Of a stretch of DNA of 64,000 nucleotides, positions 1 to 8,668 are shown piece by piece. The notes under the pieces were generated by a model. It saw nothing but the letters and a program-made list of their open reading frames with translations, had not been told where the DNA came from and searched no databases. This DNA comes from Calditrichota bacterium. GTDB taxonomy: Bacteria; Electryoneota; RPQS01. The DNA lies in NCBI GenBank assembly GCA_020637445.1, contig JACJVZ010000001.1, positions 372,001 to 436,000 on the forward strand, given 5' to 3'. How positions within the stretch are numbered: position 1 is the first letter of the stretch; each line of letters begins with the position of its first letter. The position numbers were made by a program, and so were the translations under genes.

Positions 1-87
1 GATCGTGTGATTCGTCACGCGCAAGTGATCGTGTCGAGCGAACCTGTAGAAAACGGCGATGCCGGAGCGGGGGAAGAGCAGCAGTAA
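1..87 (+). CDS. grpE: GrpE, nucleotide exchange factor (3' end only)
   Basis: Only the last 28 codons lie in the window; the start is off the left edge. The visible end reads DRVIRHAQVIVS followed by a short acidic/glutamine tail, which matches the conserved C-terminal beta-domain strand of GrpE. GrpE releases ADP from DnaK in the cytosolic Hsp70 cycle. The TAA stop directly abuts the dnaJ ATG, so the two are co-transcribed, the usual heat-shock arrangement. dnaK is not in the window. The assignment rests on this one motif plus the dnaJ neighbour. Confidence 0.85.
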   Translation, partial: DRVIRHAQVIVSSEPVENGDAGAGEEQQ

Positions 88-1230
88 ATGGCGAAACGGG
101 ATTACTACGAAGTACTGGGTGTAGACCGCAGCGCGACGCAGGATGATATCAAGAAAGCGTACCGCAAACTGGCGATGGAATTTCACCCGGATCGCAACAA
201 GGGCGATTCCGCAGCCGAAGAGAAGTTCAAGGAAGTCGGCGAAGCGTACGCAGTGCTGTCCGATCAACAGAAGCGCGCACAATACGACCGTTTCGGCCAC
301 ATGACCGGCGGGGCGGGACCGCGTCCCGGACAAGGCGGATTCGAGTTTGATTTGTCGGATGCGCTCAGGCAGTTCATGGAAGGCGGAATGTTCGGAGACA
401 TCTTCGGACAGCAGCGCGGTCGCGGCGGCGGGTCGACCAGAGTGCGGGGCAATGATTTGCAATTGAAACTCGCCTTGACGCTCGAAGAGATTTCTGAAGG
501 TGTGCGCAAGACGATCAAAGTTCGCAGATTCCGTCCTTGCGAAACCTGCAAAGGCAGCGGAGCCGCGGCGGGCAGCCAACCTACCGAATGTCCGACGTGC
601 AGAGGGCAAGGACAGGTGCGGCAGGTTTCGCGCACGATCTTGGGGCAATTTGTCAATATTCAAACGTGTCCGCAATGTCACGGCGAAGGCAGAATTGTGT
701 CAAACCCGTGCAAGACGTGTTCCGGTGACGGGCGCACGAGACAGGAAGAAACAATTCACGTCGATGTTCCGGCGGGAGTCGCTGCCGGGCAATACATCAC
801 GCTTCGAGGCGAAGGACACAGCGGCCCGCGCAACGGTCCGGCGGGTGACTTGATCGTTCTTATTGACGAAAAAGAACACGAGTATTTCGAACGCGACGGC
901 GACAATATTATTTACAAACTGAGCGTGTCAATACCGCAACTGCTTCTGGGCGGAACGGTCGAAGTGCCGACGTTGACGGGCAAAGCTCAATTGAAACTCG
1001 AGTCGGGAATCACACCCGGAAAACTTCTGCGCATGCGCGGCAAGGGTTTGCCGTCGTTGAACGGCTACGGGCGCGGCGATCAGCTTGTGGAAATTGAGCT
1101 GTACGTTCCGAAGAAGCTCAGTTCGAGCGAACGCGAGATGATAGAGAAACTCTCGCAAAGCGAGAATTTCAAAGTGCAGGCCAATGACAAGGGTTTCTTT
1201 GAGCGAGTCAAAGAAGCCTTCGGACAATGA
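88..1230 (+). CDS. dnaJ: Chaperone protein DnaJ (Hsp40, type I)
   Basis: Co-chaperone that delivers substrates to DnaK and stimulates its ATPase in the cytosol. All type I parts are present in 380 aa, the normal length. There is a J domain at residues 1-70 with the HPD loop at 33-35, then a Gly/Phe-rich linker around 75-120. A zinc-binding region follows at about 151-215 with four CxxCxGxG repeats (CETCKGSG, CPTCRGQG, CPQCHGEG, CKTCSGDG), and then the two C-terminal beta-sandwich domains. The ATG follows the grpE stop with no gap. The 3' end overlaps the next gene by 4 bases (ATGA). Confidence 0.98.
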   Translation: MAKRDYYEVLGVDRSATQDDIKKAYRKLAMEFHPDRNKGDSAAEEKFKEVGEAYAVLSDQQKRAQYDRFGHMTGGAGPRPGQGGFEFDLSDALRQFMEGGMFGDIFGQQRGRGGGSTRVRGNDLQLKLALTLEEISEGVRKTIKVRRFRPCETCKGSGAAAGSQPTECPTCRGQGQVRQVSRTILGQFVNIQTCPQCHGEGRIVSNPCKTCSGDGRTRQEETIHVDVPAGVAAGQYITLRGEGHSGPRNGPAGDLIVLIDEKEHEYFERDGDNIIYKLSVSIPQLLLGGTVEVPTLTGKAQLKLESGITPGKLLRMRGKGLPSLNGYGRGDQLVEIELYVPKKLSSSEREMIEKLSQSENFKVQANDKGFFERVKEAFGQ

Positions 1231-1625
1231 TTTGGAGATTCGATTTCAGCCGCCGCGCGTTGGCGTGGCTGCTGGGAATCAGTTTTGTTGCGGGAACGGG
1301 CCTCGAACTGCGCGAGCAGTGGCTGGGAAGATCAGCAGCAGGCGAATCGAGAATTGTCTCGTTGGGGATAGATCCGGCGCTTGCGAAAATCGCCGATTCT
1401 CTGCATCAGGTAAAAGTAGAAGAGCTCAGCAGGCCGATCAACATCAACACCGCGACGGCAGAAATGCTCGACCGGCTGCCGGGTATCGGTCCCGTATTGG
1501 CGTCGCGGATCATTGACGAGCGTGAAGAACATGGTCCGTTTGCAACGGTGGACGAACTGGAGCGAGTCCCGGGAATCGGTCCGAAGAAACTCGCGGCGAT
1601 GCGTGACCGCATAATCGTCGAATAG
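1227..1625 (+). CDS. ComEA-like helix-hairpin-helix protein
   Basis: A 132-aa protein with one N-terminal hydrophobic segment (about residues 10-25, a membrane anchor or uncleaved signal). A ComEA-type pair of helix-hairpin-helix motifs follows: ININTATAEMLDRLPGIGP from residue 71 and a second hairpin with RVPGIGPKKLAAM near 112-126. In competent bacteria ComEA binds incoming double-stranded DNA at the membrane. Many genomes carry such proteins without known competence, so uptake is inference. No other com gene is visible. The start overlaps the dnaJ stop (ATGA), so it is translationally coupled to dnaJ. Confidence 0.85.
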   Translation: MIWRFDFSRRALAWLLGISFVAGTGLELREQWLGRSAAGESRIVSLGIDPALAKIADSLHQVKVEELSRPININTATAEMLDRLPGIGPVLASRIIDEREEHGPFATVDELERVPGIGPKKLAAMRDRIIVE

Positions 1626-1673
1626 CGAAGACAGTGCGCCGCCGGTCGGCGGTTTTAGATAAGGAGTGGCAAG

Positions 1674-2213
1674 ATGGCTGTGCGCATGTCGTCGGGGCTC
1701 AGGCGCGGCAAGATGCAAATAGAGATGCGCCCCACGTCCGCAAGGACTCTGGAATCGGTCTTTAATATGCTGCACAACGAAATTCCCAACACGCGTGTGC
1801 TGGATTTGTTCGCGGGAATTGGATCGTATGGAGTGCTGGCGTTGCGGCGCGGCGCGGACGTCGCGGTTTTTGTCGACAAATCCCGGGAAGCAGAGAAGCG
1901 GATGAAGCGCGCACTCGCTCAGTACCACCTTGAAGATAGGTCGGTAGTACATTGCGAAGACGTTTCGCATTTCCTGCACACGGCCGGCAAATTTTCGGAG
2001 CCGTTCAACATTATCTTTGCAGATCCGCCGTATGAGAAAGTTGTGCCTTCCGAGCTGATCGAGAGTATTCTGGATTCCAAGCTCTTGGCACCGAACGGAA
2101 TCGTGGTATTCGAGCATTCCAAGCGGCAAGCACCGCCGGATATTGTCGGATTGAAATTGCGCAAATCGCGCGTGTTTGGCGATACGACCGTGAGCATTTG
2201 GGATTCCGTGTGA
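1674..2213 (+). CDS. rsmD: RsmD-like 16S rRNA (guanine966-N2) methyltransferase
   Basis: SAM-dependent N2-guanine methyltransferase acting on 16S rRNA during 30S assembly. The 179 aa show the RsmD pattern: an N-terminal basic start with RPTSARTLESVFNML, the SAM-binding motif VLDLFAGIGSYG (about 43-54) and the catalytic DPPY at 117-120. The ATG is preceded by AAGGAG with suitable spacing. The stop shares one base with the next ATG (TGATG), giving coupling to the NUDIX gene. The family member could modify another guanine, but length and motifs fit RsmD. Confidence 0.88.
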   Translation: MAVRMSSGLRRGKMQIEMRPTSARTLESVFNMLHNEIPNTRVLDLFAGIGSYGVLALRRGADVAVFVDKSREAEKRMKRALAQYHLEDRSVVHCEDVSHFLHTAGKFSEPFNIIFADPPYEKVVPSELIESILDSKLLAPNGIVVFEHSKRQAPPDIVGLKLRKSRVFGDTTVSIWDSV

Positions 2214-2659
2214 TGGGCGAGTTAACGCACCGGGTCGTGGCCTGCACTTATGTGTTTCGCGGCGACAAGATGTTATTGCTGAAACGCGCCACGAGGCCAT
2301 TCACATTGGCACCGCCGGGGGGCAGACTGGAACCGTTAGAAGACCCGTTTGCGGGAGCGTTGCGGGAAGTACGCGAGGAATCAGGGCTTGAAGTCGAAAT
2401 CTTCGGGGTCGCACAAGCGTGGTTCGGGAGTTTTGTTCCGGGTGCTTTTCCAATTCTTTCTATAAATTATCTTGCCCGATCCGATGCGGGAACTCCACGG
2501 CTAAGCGATGAGCACACGGAGTATGTTTGGGTCACGCGAAAGATGATTGAGTCGAGAGAAATTGAGACTCAAGACGAACAAGGGAGCGGGTTCAGCCGGG
2601 AAAGCATTCTGGATGCTTTTGAGCGATACGAAGCATGGATGACGGTCGGGAAACTCTGA
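2213..2659 (+). CDS. NUDIX hydrolase
   Basis: A 148-aa NUDIX-fold pyrophosphohydrolase. The Nudix box is complete: a GGRLEPLE segment, then REVREESGL, giving the GX5EX7REUXEEXGU pattern at about residues 34-56 with the metal-binding glutamates present. The substrate cannot be told from sequence; nucleotide sanitation or sugar-nucleotide cleavage are both possible. I take the ATG at 2213, which overlaps the rsmD stop. An in-frame TTG at 2198 would add five residues from inside rsmD. The 3' end overlaps the next gene by 25 bases. Confidence 0.85.
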   Translation: MGELTHRVVACTYVFRGDKMLLLKRATRPFTLAPPGGRLEPLEDPFAGALREVREESGLEVEIFGVAQAWFGSFVPGAFPILSINYLARSDAGTPRLSDEHTEYVWVTRKMIESREIETQDEQGSGFSRESILDAFERYEAWMTVGKL

Positions 2660-3432
2660 TTGGCGAAATGCTCGCCGCGCTGAAAAACGGCGACACCGTA
2701 CTGGCCGCGAGTGACGGCCGGACATATTCGCATAAAGAGATGCAGGGGCGTCTCGTCGAGTGGATTCCTACGTCGATTGAAGCGAAACGTGTTTGCGAGT
2801 TGTCAAGTGCAGTGGTCGTGGCCGCGCCTCACGTGAGTTTTGACAACTGGGCGGAGTATTTCGCAAATCGGCTTGCACACGATCTGAGGTGCGGCGAAGT
2901 TCTGGCGAAGAATTTTCGCGATGAAGACGGCGGTAAGATTCCAGTTTCGATTGGCAGGCATATTCACGTCAACCGGCCGTCGGAATCGTCGAAGCGCGGC
3001 GGCAGAGAGCGGGAAACGGATCGCGCCCTGAGAGTTTTTGAAGAATATCGCGCGGCTCTTTTCGCCGCGGGACAGAACTCACCGCTTGACTTGTTGATTG
3101 AAATTCACGGGCACCGCCGGCATTTGAAACTCGAAGTCGCTACAGCCGGTGTCGATGAACACACAGCGCGCGAGTTGATGCAAACCTATCTTGGTCTCAC
3201 CTCCGACGACTCGCGGCAGCCGCAGATTGCGATTGAGCCGATCGACAGACTGAAATTCTCAGCCAAACGCGCAAAAGAGCATGGCTCCCTGCACCCAAGT
3301 GTTTGCAAAGCCGCGTTGCACATTGAGATTCCCCGTGTTTGCCGCGAGAACGAAGAAGCACGCGGCAGATTTCGTCCCGTGCTATCGTCTTGGTTGAAGT
3401 CCTGCATAAAATTATTGACTGCACGAACATAA
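2635..3432 (+). CDS. N-formylglutamate amidohydrolase-like protein
   Basis: A 265-aa protein with no clear assignment. It shows several short motifs in the order seen in the N-formylglutamate amidohydrolase fold: AAPHVSFDN near residue 64, HIHVNRP near 105 and LIEIHGHRR near 157. In that family such His/Glu/Asp residues bind zinc in a peptidase-like site. No histidine-degradation genes are nearby, so the substrate is unknown. The start lies inside the 3' end of the NUDIX gene (25-base overlap), suggesting coupled expression. The family call is tentative; it could be another zinc amidohydrolase. Confidence 0.5.
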   Translation: MDDGRETLIGEMLAALKNGDTVLAASDGRTYSHKEMQGRLVEWIPTSIEAKRVCELSSAVVVAAPHVSFDNWAEYFANRLAHDLRCGEVLAKNFRDEDGGKIPVSIGRHIHVNRPSESSKRGGRERETDRALRVFEEYRAALFAAGQNSPLDLLIEIHGHRRHLKLEVATAGVDEHTARELMQTYLGLTSDDSRQPQIAIEPIDRLKFSAKRAKEHGSLHPSVCKAALHIEIPRVCRENEEARGRFRPVLSSWLKSCIKLLTART

Positions 3433-3455
3433 CAAACCTACCAACCCCAATCAAT

Positions 3456-4760
3456 TTGATTAATCCGAACATTCTGCCGCTGCTATCGGCGGGAGGTCAT
3501 GGCGATCCTCCTTCGCTGCTTTGGTCAATTCCGTTTGCGCTGATTCTTCTTCAGATCGCCGTTTGGCCTCTGATTAATCCACACATTTGGGAGAAATTCT
3601 ACGGGTGGTTGACTGTGCCTCTGGGTGCGTTGGTCGCGGCCTATTATTTCTTCGGGAGAGGCGCAGCCGAACAGCTCGGACATGTTGGGCACGAATACGC
3701 AGCGTTCATCGCGCTGATTGGCTCGCTCTACGTTGTGTCGGGCGGGATATTGGTGGCGATGACCGGCCGGTTGACGCCGCACCAGAATCTCTACCTATTG
3801 GGGATCGGCGCGGTGTTGGCGAATTTTGTTGGCACGACCGGCGCGTCAATGATTTTGATTCGGCCGTTTATGCGCGGCAACGCGTGGCGGTTCAAAAAGT
3901 ACCATATTGCTTTCTTTATTTTCATCGTCTCCAATTGCGGCGGCGCACTGACTCCGATCGGCGACCCTCCGTTGTTCTTGGGATATTTGCGCGGCGTGCC
4001 GTTTTTCTGGGTATTTGAGGCGCTCTGGTACAAGTGGATGATCGGTGTCGTCATATTGCTGGTCATGTTTTACTTCATTGACCGCCGCGAGTTCATTCAT
4101 CACTCCAAGCAAGAGCAGGAAGCGGCGGAACTGGTCGACCACTTTAGAGTGCGCGGCCTGATAAATATTCCGTTTCTCGCGATCATCATCGGGGCGGCAT
4201 TTGTGCAAGAGCCGATGTTCTTGCGTGAAGCAATCATGCTCGCCGCCGCGGCGGGATCCTATTTCCTGACGAAACAGGAAATCCACGAACGCAACAATTT
4301 TAACTGGCATCCGGTAAAAGAAGTCGCGCTGTTGTTTCTCGGTATATTCGCGGCAATGGTTCCGGCGCTCGACTGGCTTTCTCACAATGCCGGCAGCTTG
4401 GGCATAGAATCGGCGACTCAGTTTTATTGGCTGACGGGAAGCCTTTCTTCCGTGCTCGATAACGCTCCAACATATTTGAACTTCCTGACCACGGCCATGG
4501 GACTTCACGGCGAAGACGTGAACTCAAAGATCGCGGTGATGGAATTTGCCACTCAGCATGCCGATCTCTTGCGCACAATTTCGATTGCCGCGGTGTTCTT
4601 CGGAGCGATGACCTACATCGGCAACGGTCCGAATTTTATGGTCAAGTCGATTGTCGAACATGAGAAACTACCCACGCCGTCGTTTATTGAGTACATTTAC
4701 AAATACTCAATCCCGATTCTTGCTCCCGTGCTGATTGTAACGTGGTTTCTCGTTATCTAA
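3456..4760 (+). CDS. NhaD-type sodium:proton antiporter
   Basis: Polytopic inner-membrane protein, about 434 aa from a TTG at 3456, with a dozen or so hydrophobic segments. It begins with a typical NhaD start (IPFALILLQIAVWPLINP) and contains NCGGALTPIGDPPLF, the ion-transporter-superfamily hairpin signature, plus a later SLSSVLDNAPTYL. NhaD proteins exchange Na+ or Li+ for H+. The frame stays open upstream to a TTG at 3339 inside the previous gene. Those extra residues look unlike the family, so I prefer 3456, but no good Shine-Dalgarno sequence marks either start. The end overlaps the next gene by 19 bases. Confidence 0.85.
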   Translation: MINPNILPLLSAGGHGDPPSLLWSIPFALILLQIAVWPLINPHIWEKFYGWLTVPLGALVAAYYFFGRGAAEQLGHVGHEYAAFIALIGSLYVVSGGILVAMTGRLTPHQNLYLLGIGAVLANFVGTTGASMILIRPFMRGNAWRFKKYHIAFFIFIVSNCGGALTPIGDPPLFLGYLRGVPFFWVFEALWYKWMIGVVILLVMFYFIDRREFIHHSKQEQEAAELVDHFRVRGLINIPFLAIIIGAAFVQEPMFLREAIMLAAAAGSYFLTKQEIHERNNFNWHPVKEVALLFLGIFAAMVPALDWLSHNAGSLGIESATQFYWLTGSLSSVLDNAPTYLNFLTTAMGLHGEDVNSKIAVMEFATQHADLLRTISIAAVFFGAMTYIGNGPNFMVKSIVEHEKLPTPSFIEYIYKYSIPILAPVLIVTWFLVI

Positions 4761-5326
4761 TCCGGTTTTTGTTCGCGGCAGTTGTGCTGAGCACGTTTGG
4801 CTGCGAGTTGTTTAACACGCGCGATCCCGAAGATCCGGCCGGTGCGCGTGGAAGCTGGGAAGTGCCGCTTGCGCCCGAAGATGTCTTGACAAATTTGTCA
4901 TTGGCGTTGTTTGAACGAAATGCTTCGAACTATATGCGTTCGTTTGCCGAGGACAGCTTCGCGTTTCTCGCCGATCCGACCGTCGTGCAGCAGCAGCCGA
5001 GCCTTGCACTGTGGAACTACGGCAACGAAGAAGCGCACATCAACAGTTTGTTCGGCGAAGGAGTGCTGCCGCAAGACAGCGTGGCGTTCGTCGTTTTTTC
5101 GGCAATCGAACAAACACTTTTGGGTGACACGGCCAACATCACAGCCCACTACGATTTGACTGCACAGGTCGCAATCGCAGGTGCGCCGGGCCAGATGGCG
5201 GGAGAAGCTCAATTTTCGATGATCGTAGGCAACCAAGGCTACTGGGAGATCCGCACGTGGAGCGATCGCCGCACGGAAGAATTGGCCTCGTGGAGCGAGC
5301 TAAAGGCGCTGCTGCAGTCGCGATAG
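4742..5326 (+). CDS. Hypothetical lipoprotein (NTF2-like?), first of a pair
   Basis: A 194-aa protein starting at a GTG. It has a basic-hydrophobic leader and a cysteine at residue 21 (VVLSTFGC), a slightly off-consensus lipobox, so it is probably lipidated and membrane anchored. The mature start CELFNTRDPEDP is rich in Pro/Asp. The rest alternates short helices and strands and ends with YWEIRTWSDRR, resembling NTF2/SnoaL-like folds. The next gene has the same layout. Its start overlaps the antiporter and its end overlaps the second lipoprotein. Function unknown. Confidence 0.7.
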   Translation: MVSRYLIRFLFAAVVLSTFGCELFNTRDPEDPAGARGSWEVPLAPEDVLTNLSLALFERNASNYMRSFAEDSFAFLADPTVVQQQPSLALWNYGNEEAHINSLFGEGVLPQDSVAFVVFSAIEQTLLGDTANITAHYDLTAQVAIAGAPGQMAGEAQFSMIVGNQGYWEIRTWSDRRTEELASWSELKALLQSR

Positions 5327-5790
5327 CCTTTGCGGCGCTGTTGCTTTCGTGCACCAATCCGTTTGCCCCCAAGCTGCGCGGTGATGCGGGGACGATTTGG
5401 TCCGATGCGCAAACCGTCGGCGGGCTTTTGGAAAATTTTGTCGCCGCGTACGAGCTGAAAGATTCGCTCAGGTACTCCGAGTTGCTCGATGAGTCCTTTC
5501 AGTTCAGCTTCTACGACGTGGATTTGCAGCGTCAAGACGGATGGCTGCGGGAAACGGACCTGCGGGCGACGACGAGACTATTTCGTGCGTATGACAACAT
5601 TACGTTAATTTGGGCCGGCCTGAACCAAGAGACACTCGCCTTGGAAACGCCGGACAGTCTGATTGAATTTCGGGCGCAATACCAGCTCGTGCTGGATAAT
5701 TTGTCGCCGTTGTTGGGATTTGCAAGATTTACGGTTTACAAACCTGCCGATGACCGCTTCAGAATTTTGTTTTGGCAGGATGATTTCTAA
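5290..5790 (+). CDS. Hypothetical lipoprotein (NTF2-like?), second of a pair
   Basis: A 166-aa protein from the GTG at 5290, which gives a clean lipoprotein signal: MERAKGAAAVAIAFAALLLSC, with LLSC as lipobox and Cys at 21. An upstream GTG at 5257 would add 11 polar residues and spoil the signal. The mature part carries ENFVAAYELKDSLRYSELL and ends with RFRILFWQDDF. These parallel the SNYMRSFAEDSF and YWEIRTWSDRR segments of the preceding lipoprotein, so the two look like diverged tandem duplicates. Function unknown. Confidence 0.68.
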   Translation: MERAKGAAAVAIAFAALLLSCTNPFAPKLRGDAGTIWSDAQTVGGLLENFVAAYELKDSLRYSELLDESFQFSFYDVDLQRQDGWLRETDLRATTRLFRAYDNITLIWAGLNQETLALETPDSLIEFRAQYQLVLDNLSPLLGFARFTVYKPADDRFRILFWQDDF

Positions 5791-5813
5791 TAATTTCTAA
5801 AGAAAGGACACTC

Positions 5814-7001
5814 GTGCTATCGTCTCGAGTCTCGCGCCTCTCCATTTCGCAAACGCTGGCTATTGTTGAAAAGGTGCGGGAGCTTCAAAAGCAAGGCATG
5901 ACCGTCTATGATATGTCGGTCGGCGAACCGGATCATCCGTCGCCGCCGGACGTCAAAGAAGCCGGCCGTCAGGCCATTAGTAATGATTTCACACGTTACA
6001 CCGCGGCCGCAGGCATTATGGAACTGCGTGAAGCGATTGCGGCCAAGCTGAAACGCGACAACGGGCTCACCTACACGCCCAAGCAAATTGTCGTCGGAAA
6101 CGGCGCGAAGCACATCTTGTCGGGAACGCTCTTGGCCCTGGTGGAGCCGGGGGATGAAGTGATTATTCCCGAACCGTGCTGGCTGTCGTATCCCGAGATG
6201 GTTTGGTTGGCGGGAGGCGAGGTGGTTTACGCTCCGACGCGCGTTGAAGATGGGTTTCATTTGCGGGCGGAAGTGTTGGAGCGCTTGATCACTCCGCGCA
6301 CGAAGGCCGTGATGTTGAACAGTCCGTGTAACCCGACCGGCGCGGTTATGCCGAAGAAAGACATGGACGAAATCGCGGAGGTGCTCAAGAAACACCGCGC
6401 GTACATAATCTCGGACGAGATTTACGAATACTTGCGTTTCGACGGGCGCGAGCACGTGTCGCTTGCCCAGTATCCGTGGCTTTACGACCGCACGATTGTC
6501 GTCAACGGAGTATCAAAGAGCTACTCGATGACCGGTTGGCGTATCGGTTACGGTGCAGGACCCGACAACGTGATGAACGCGATCTTGCGGATTCAAAGTC
6601 AGATGACGTCCTCGGCCTGTTCCGTGTCTCAAAAGGCCGCCACGGCCGCGCTCAATGGCGGTCTCGATTTTCCAAACAGGATGCGAGATGATTTCACTCG
6701 CCGTCGTGACATTTGCTTCGACGGACTGAAGAATATTCCCGGCGTCAACGTCCCGAAGCCGGAAGGCGCATTTTACGCGTTTCCGCAGATTCCTGCTATG
6801 ATGACAGGTTCAGTAAATGGCAAGCCGCTAAAAGATTCAAACGGCATGACCGACTATCTATTGGAGAAATACCACGTCGCAATAGTTCCGGGCGCAGCAT
6901 TTCGCGCTCCCGATTGTATCCGCATTTCCTTTGCGTCGTCTGATGACCACGTGCGCGAAGCGGTGAATCGAATTGCAGCGGCGGTTTCCGACATAAAGTA
7001 A
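5814..7001 (+). CDS. Pyridoxal-phosphate aminotransferase, class I (aspartate aminotransferase-like)
   Basis: Fold-type I PLP enzyme of 395 aa, cytosolic. Key features are GEPDHPSPPDV near the start, NSPCNPTGAV (the Asn that contacts PLP), SDEIYEYLRF, and the Schiff-base lysine at about 235 in GVSKSYSMTGWRIGY. The C-terminal region has the arginine (DCIRISFASS) that binds the substrate carboxylate. This is the subgroup Ib aspartate/prephenate aminotransferase pattern; exact substrates cannot be fixed. The GTG start is preceded by AAAGGAC at good spacing. It is the first gene after the lipoprotein pair. Confidence 0.92.
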   Translation: MLSSRVSRLSISQTLAIVEKVRELQKQGMTVYDMSVGEPDHPSPPDVKEAGRQAISNDFTRYTAAAGIMELREAIAAKLKRDNGLTYTPKQIVVGNGAKHILSGTLLALVEPGDEVIIPEPCWLSYPEMVWLAGGEVVYAPTRVEDGFHLRAEVLERLITPRTKAVMLNSPCNPTGAVMPKKDMDEIAEVLKKHRAYIISDEIYEYLRFDGREHVSLAQYPWLYDRTIVVNGVSKSYSMTGWRIGYGAGPDNVMNAILRIQSQMTSSACSVSQKAATAALNGGLDFPNRMRDDFTRRRDICFDGLKNIPGVNVPKPEGAFYAFPQIPAMMTGSVNGKPLKDSNGMTDYLLEKYHVAIVPGAAFRAPDCIRISFASSDDHVREAVNRIAAAVSDIK

Positions 7002-7015
7002 GTAACACCATCGAT

Positions 7016-7282
7016 ATGCCCACGTACGAGTACAGTTGTAAGAACGGACACGAATTCGAAGAGTTTCAGAGCATGGTTGCTCCGCCGGTTGAAGTTTGTC
7101 CGATTTGCGGCGCGCCAGCCGAGCGCAAGATTTCGGGAGGATCAGGCTTGATCTTCAAAGGCTCAGGATTCTATATCACGGATTATGCGAAAAAGAACTC
7201 GAGCGGAGCGGCGTCCTCTTCGAAATCATCCGGTTCTTCCGACGCCTCTTCCAGTTCGACATCAACGGACAAAAAATCGTGA
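7016..7282 (+). CDS. FmdB-family zinc-ribbon protein
   Basis: An 88-aa protein with the FmdB/CxxC_CXXC_SSSS pattern. It opens MPTYEYSCKNGHEFEEFQ, then has CPICGAPAERKIS and a GSGFYITDYAKK segment, followed by a Ser-rich tail (about residues 65-88). The first pair is Cys-x3-Gly-His instead of the usual CxxCGH, so one zinc ligand may be His or missing. The family was named after a putative regulator of formamidase genes, but most members have no known function. The stop overlaps the GTG of the FAD oxidase gene by 4 bases. Confidence 0.85.
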   Translation: MPTYEYSCKNGHEFEEFQSMVAPPVEVCPICGAPAERKISGGSGLIFKGSGFYITDYAKKNSSGAASSSKSSGSSDASSSSTSTDKKS

Positions 7283-8601
7283 TTTTGTTTGACCGCTACA
7301 GCAAGCTGAAAAAGCAAGCTCCGGGTGCCGCGGTTTATTCGGGGCAGAAAGAGCTGTTGCCGTTGTTGAGCGGATCTTTGCGGAAGACCGATTTGCCGGA
7401 GTTGATCGTTGAGCCTTCGAACGTCGAAGAACTGCAAACGTTGCTTCGGTTCGCGGCTGAAAAGGATATGCGTATTGCGGTGGCTTCGGGGCATTCTCCC
7501 GTTTCCGTTTCAGAGCTTGAGAGCGCGATGTTGATATTGACGCATCGCTTGTCCGGGCCATCGCAGTTGTCGTCTGATGGAATGGGTTTGTGGGTACACT
7601 CGGGAACGCCGCTGGAAACAGTCGCCGTGGAGCTTGCACAGCGCGGGCTCGTATGGCTTCCGCTGCATCCTATTGAGCCGGGCGAGACGATGGGAACGTT
7701 GTTCGCACGCGCCGTCGAAGGCGTTCGTTCGCATCGCGGCGGCGGCGTGCTTTCCAATCTGCGCCGGGTAGAATGGGTTGGTTACAGCGGTGAACGCTAC
7801 GCCACAGGACCGAGTGTGACTGGTGACAATTTGGACGTTTCATCACTGCTATTCGGAAGCGGAGCTCGCTATGGAGTGTCCACGAAGTTCGAGCTTGCTC
7901 TGGAAAAGTTGCCTGAAACGCGAACATTGCTCGTTTGTGAATGCGCTTCCGTGGATGAATTGAGTCAGATGCAGCAGAACTGGCGCTATGGCGTGCCGTT
8001 GCCGGATGCGCTGCCGTTTTGGACTGCAGTCGCGACCGACGCGTTGCGGCAAGGAAATGATGACTTGGTGTCAGACTCTGCGGTTGCATTGCTCGCCTGC
8101 GAATGGCAAGGAAGCATCGGACTCGAATCGTCCGACGGAGTATCCTTCAAAAGAGTCGAAGGCAATACTCAAGTGAGTCAGATGTGGCAAAACTTGTTTA
8201 GACTGCCGCGTACTCTTGCCCGTTTGCATCCTGATCGAAGCGAAGGTCGTTTTAAGTTGCCCGCCGAATCCCTAATCGATTTTAACGAAAGGGTGGAAGA
8301 GCTCGCCCGCGACCGCAGTCTCAGCGTTGCCGTGTGGGGAACTTTGGACTCGGGAAACGTTAATGTTTGGGTGCTGCATCCGGATTCGGAAGCTCGTACG
8401 GCTCGGCGCGCGGCGGAATTACTGGAAAGAATTTCGGAAGATTCGCTTAATTTGGCCGGATGCCCTATCGAGAACGCCGGAGGGATGTGTGACCTTTCAC
8501 TTTACCGGGATTCGATCACGCAAGGCTGGGAGCTAACGATGTTGAACAAGTGCGACCCCTCTTCGCGTTACAAACCGCTTCGACCAAGCCCAACGGCATA
8601 G
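7279..8601 (+). CDS. FAD-binding (PCMH-type) oxidase, GlcD/GlcE-like
   Basis: About 440 aa from the GTG at 7279 (GTGA overlap with the FmdB-like gene). The frame is open to 7096, but that part is a shadow of the FmdB-like gene. The N-terminal half has the PCMH FAD fold: LIVEPSNVEELQTLLRFAAE, IAVASGHSP where FAD binds, and LWVHSGTPLETV. Related enzymes are glycolate/lactate or cytokinin-type oxidoreductases, and GlcE in particular is a truncated form like this. The C-terminal half is divergent. No Fe-S partner gene (GlcF) is adjacent, so the substrate is unknown. Confidence 0.75.
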   Translation: MILFDRYSKLKKQAPGAAVYSGQKELLPLLSGSLRKTDLPELIVEPSNVEELQTLLRFAAEKDMRIAVASGHSPVSVSELESAMLILTHRLSGPSQLSSDGMGLWVHSGTPLETVAVELAQRGLVWLPLHPIEPGETMGTLFARAVEGVRSHRGGGVLSNLRRVEWVGYSGERYATGPSVTGDNLDVSSLLFGSGARYGVSTKFELALEKLPETRTLLVCECASVDELSQMQQNWRYGVPLPDALPFWTAVATDALRQGNDDLVSDSAVALLACEWQGSIGLESSDGVSFKRVEGNTQVSQMWQNLFRLPRTLARLHPDRSEGRFKLPAESLIDFNERVEELARDRSLSVAVWGTLDSGNVNVWVLHPDSEARTARRAAELLERISEDSLNLAGCPIENAGGMCDLSLYRDSITQGWELTMLNKCDPSSRYKPLRPSPTA

Positions 8602-8617
8602 AAAGATTTTTGTCGAC

Positions 8618-8655
8618 AAAAAAGCCCGACCACAGTGTGATCGGGCTTTTCATTT
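8618..8655. terminator. Bidirectional rho-independent terminator
   Basis: GCCCGACCAC (8624-8633) pairs with GTGATCGGGC (8637-8646) across a 3-base loop, with one G-T wobble. There are A residues before it and T residues after it, so it works on both strands. It sits between the converging FAD oxidase and citrate synthase genes. Confidence 0.88.
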
Positions 8656-8668
8656 TTGCAATAAGTAC

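Noticed and set aside
7096..7278. N-terminal extension of the FAD oxidase overlapping the FmdB-like gene
   Set aside because: The FmdB-like frame carries clear zinc-ribbon motifs, while the extension has no likeness to the oxidase family. The GTG at 7279 fits coupling.
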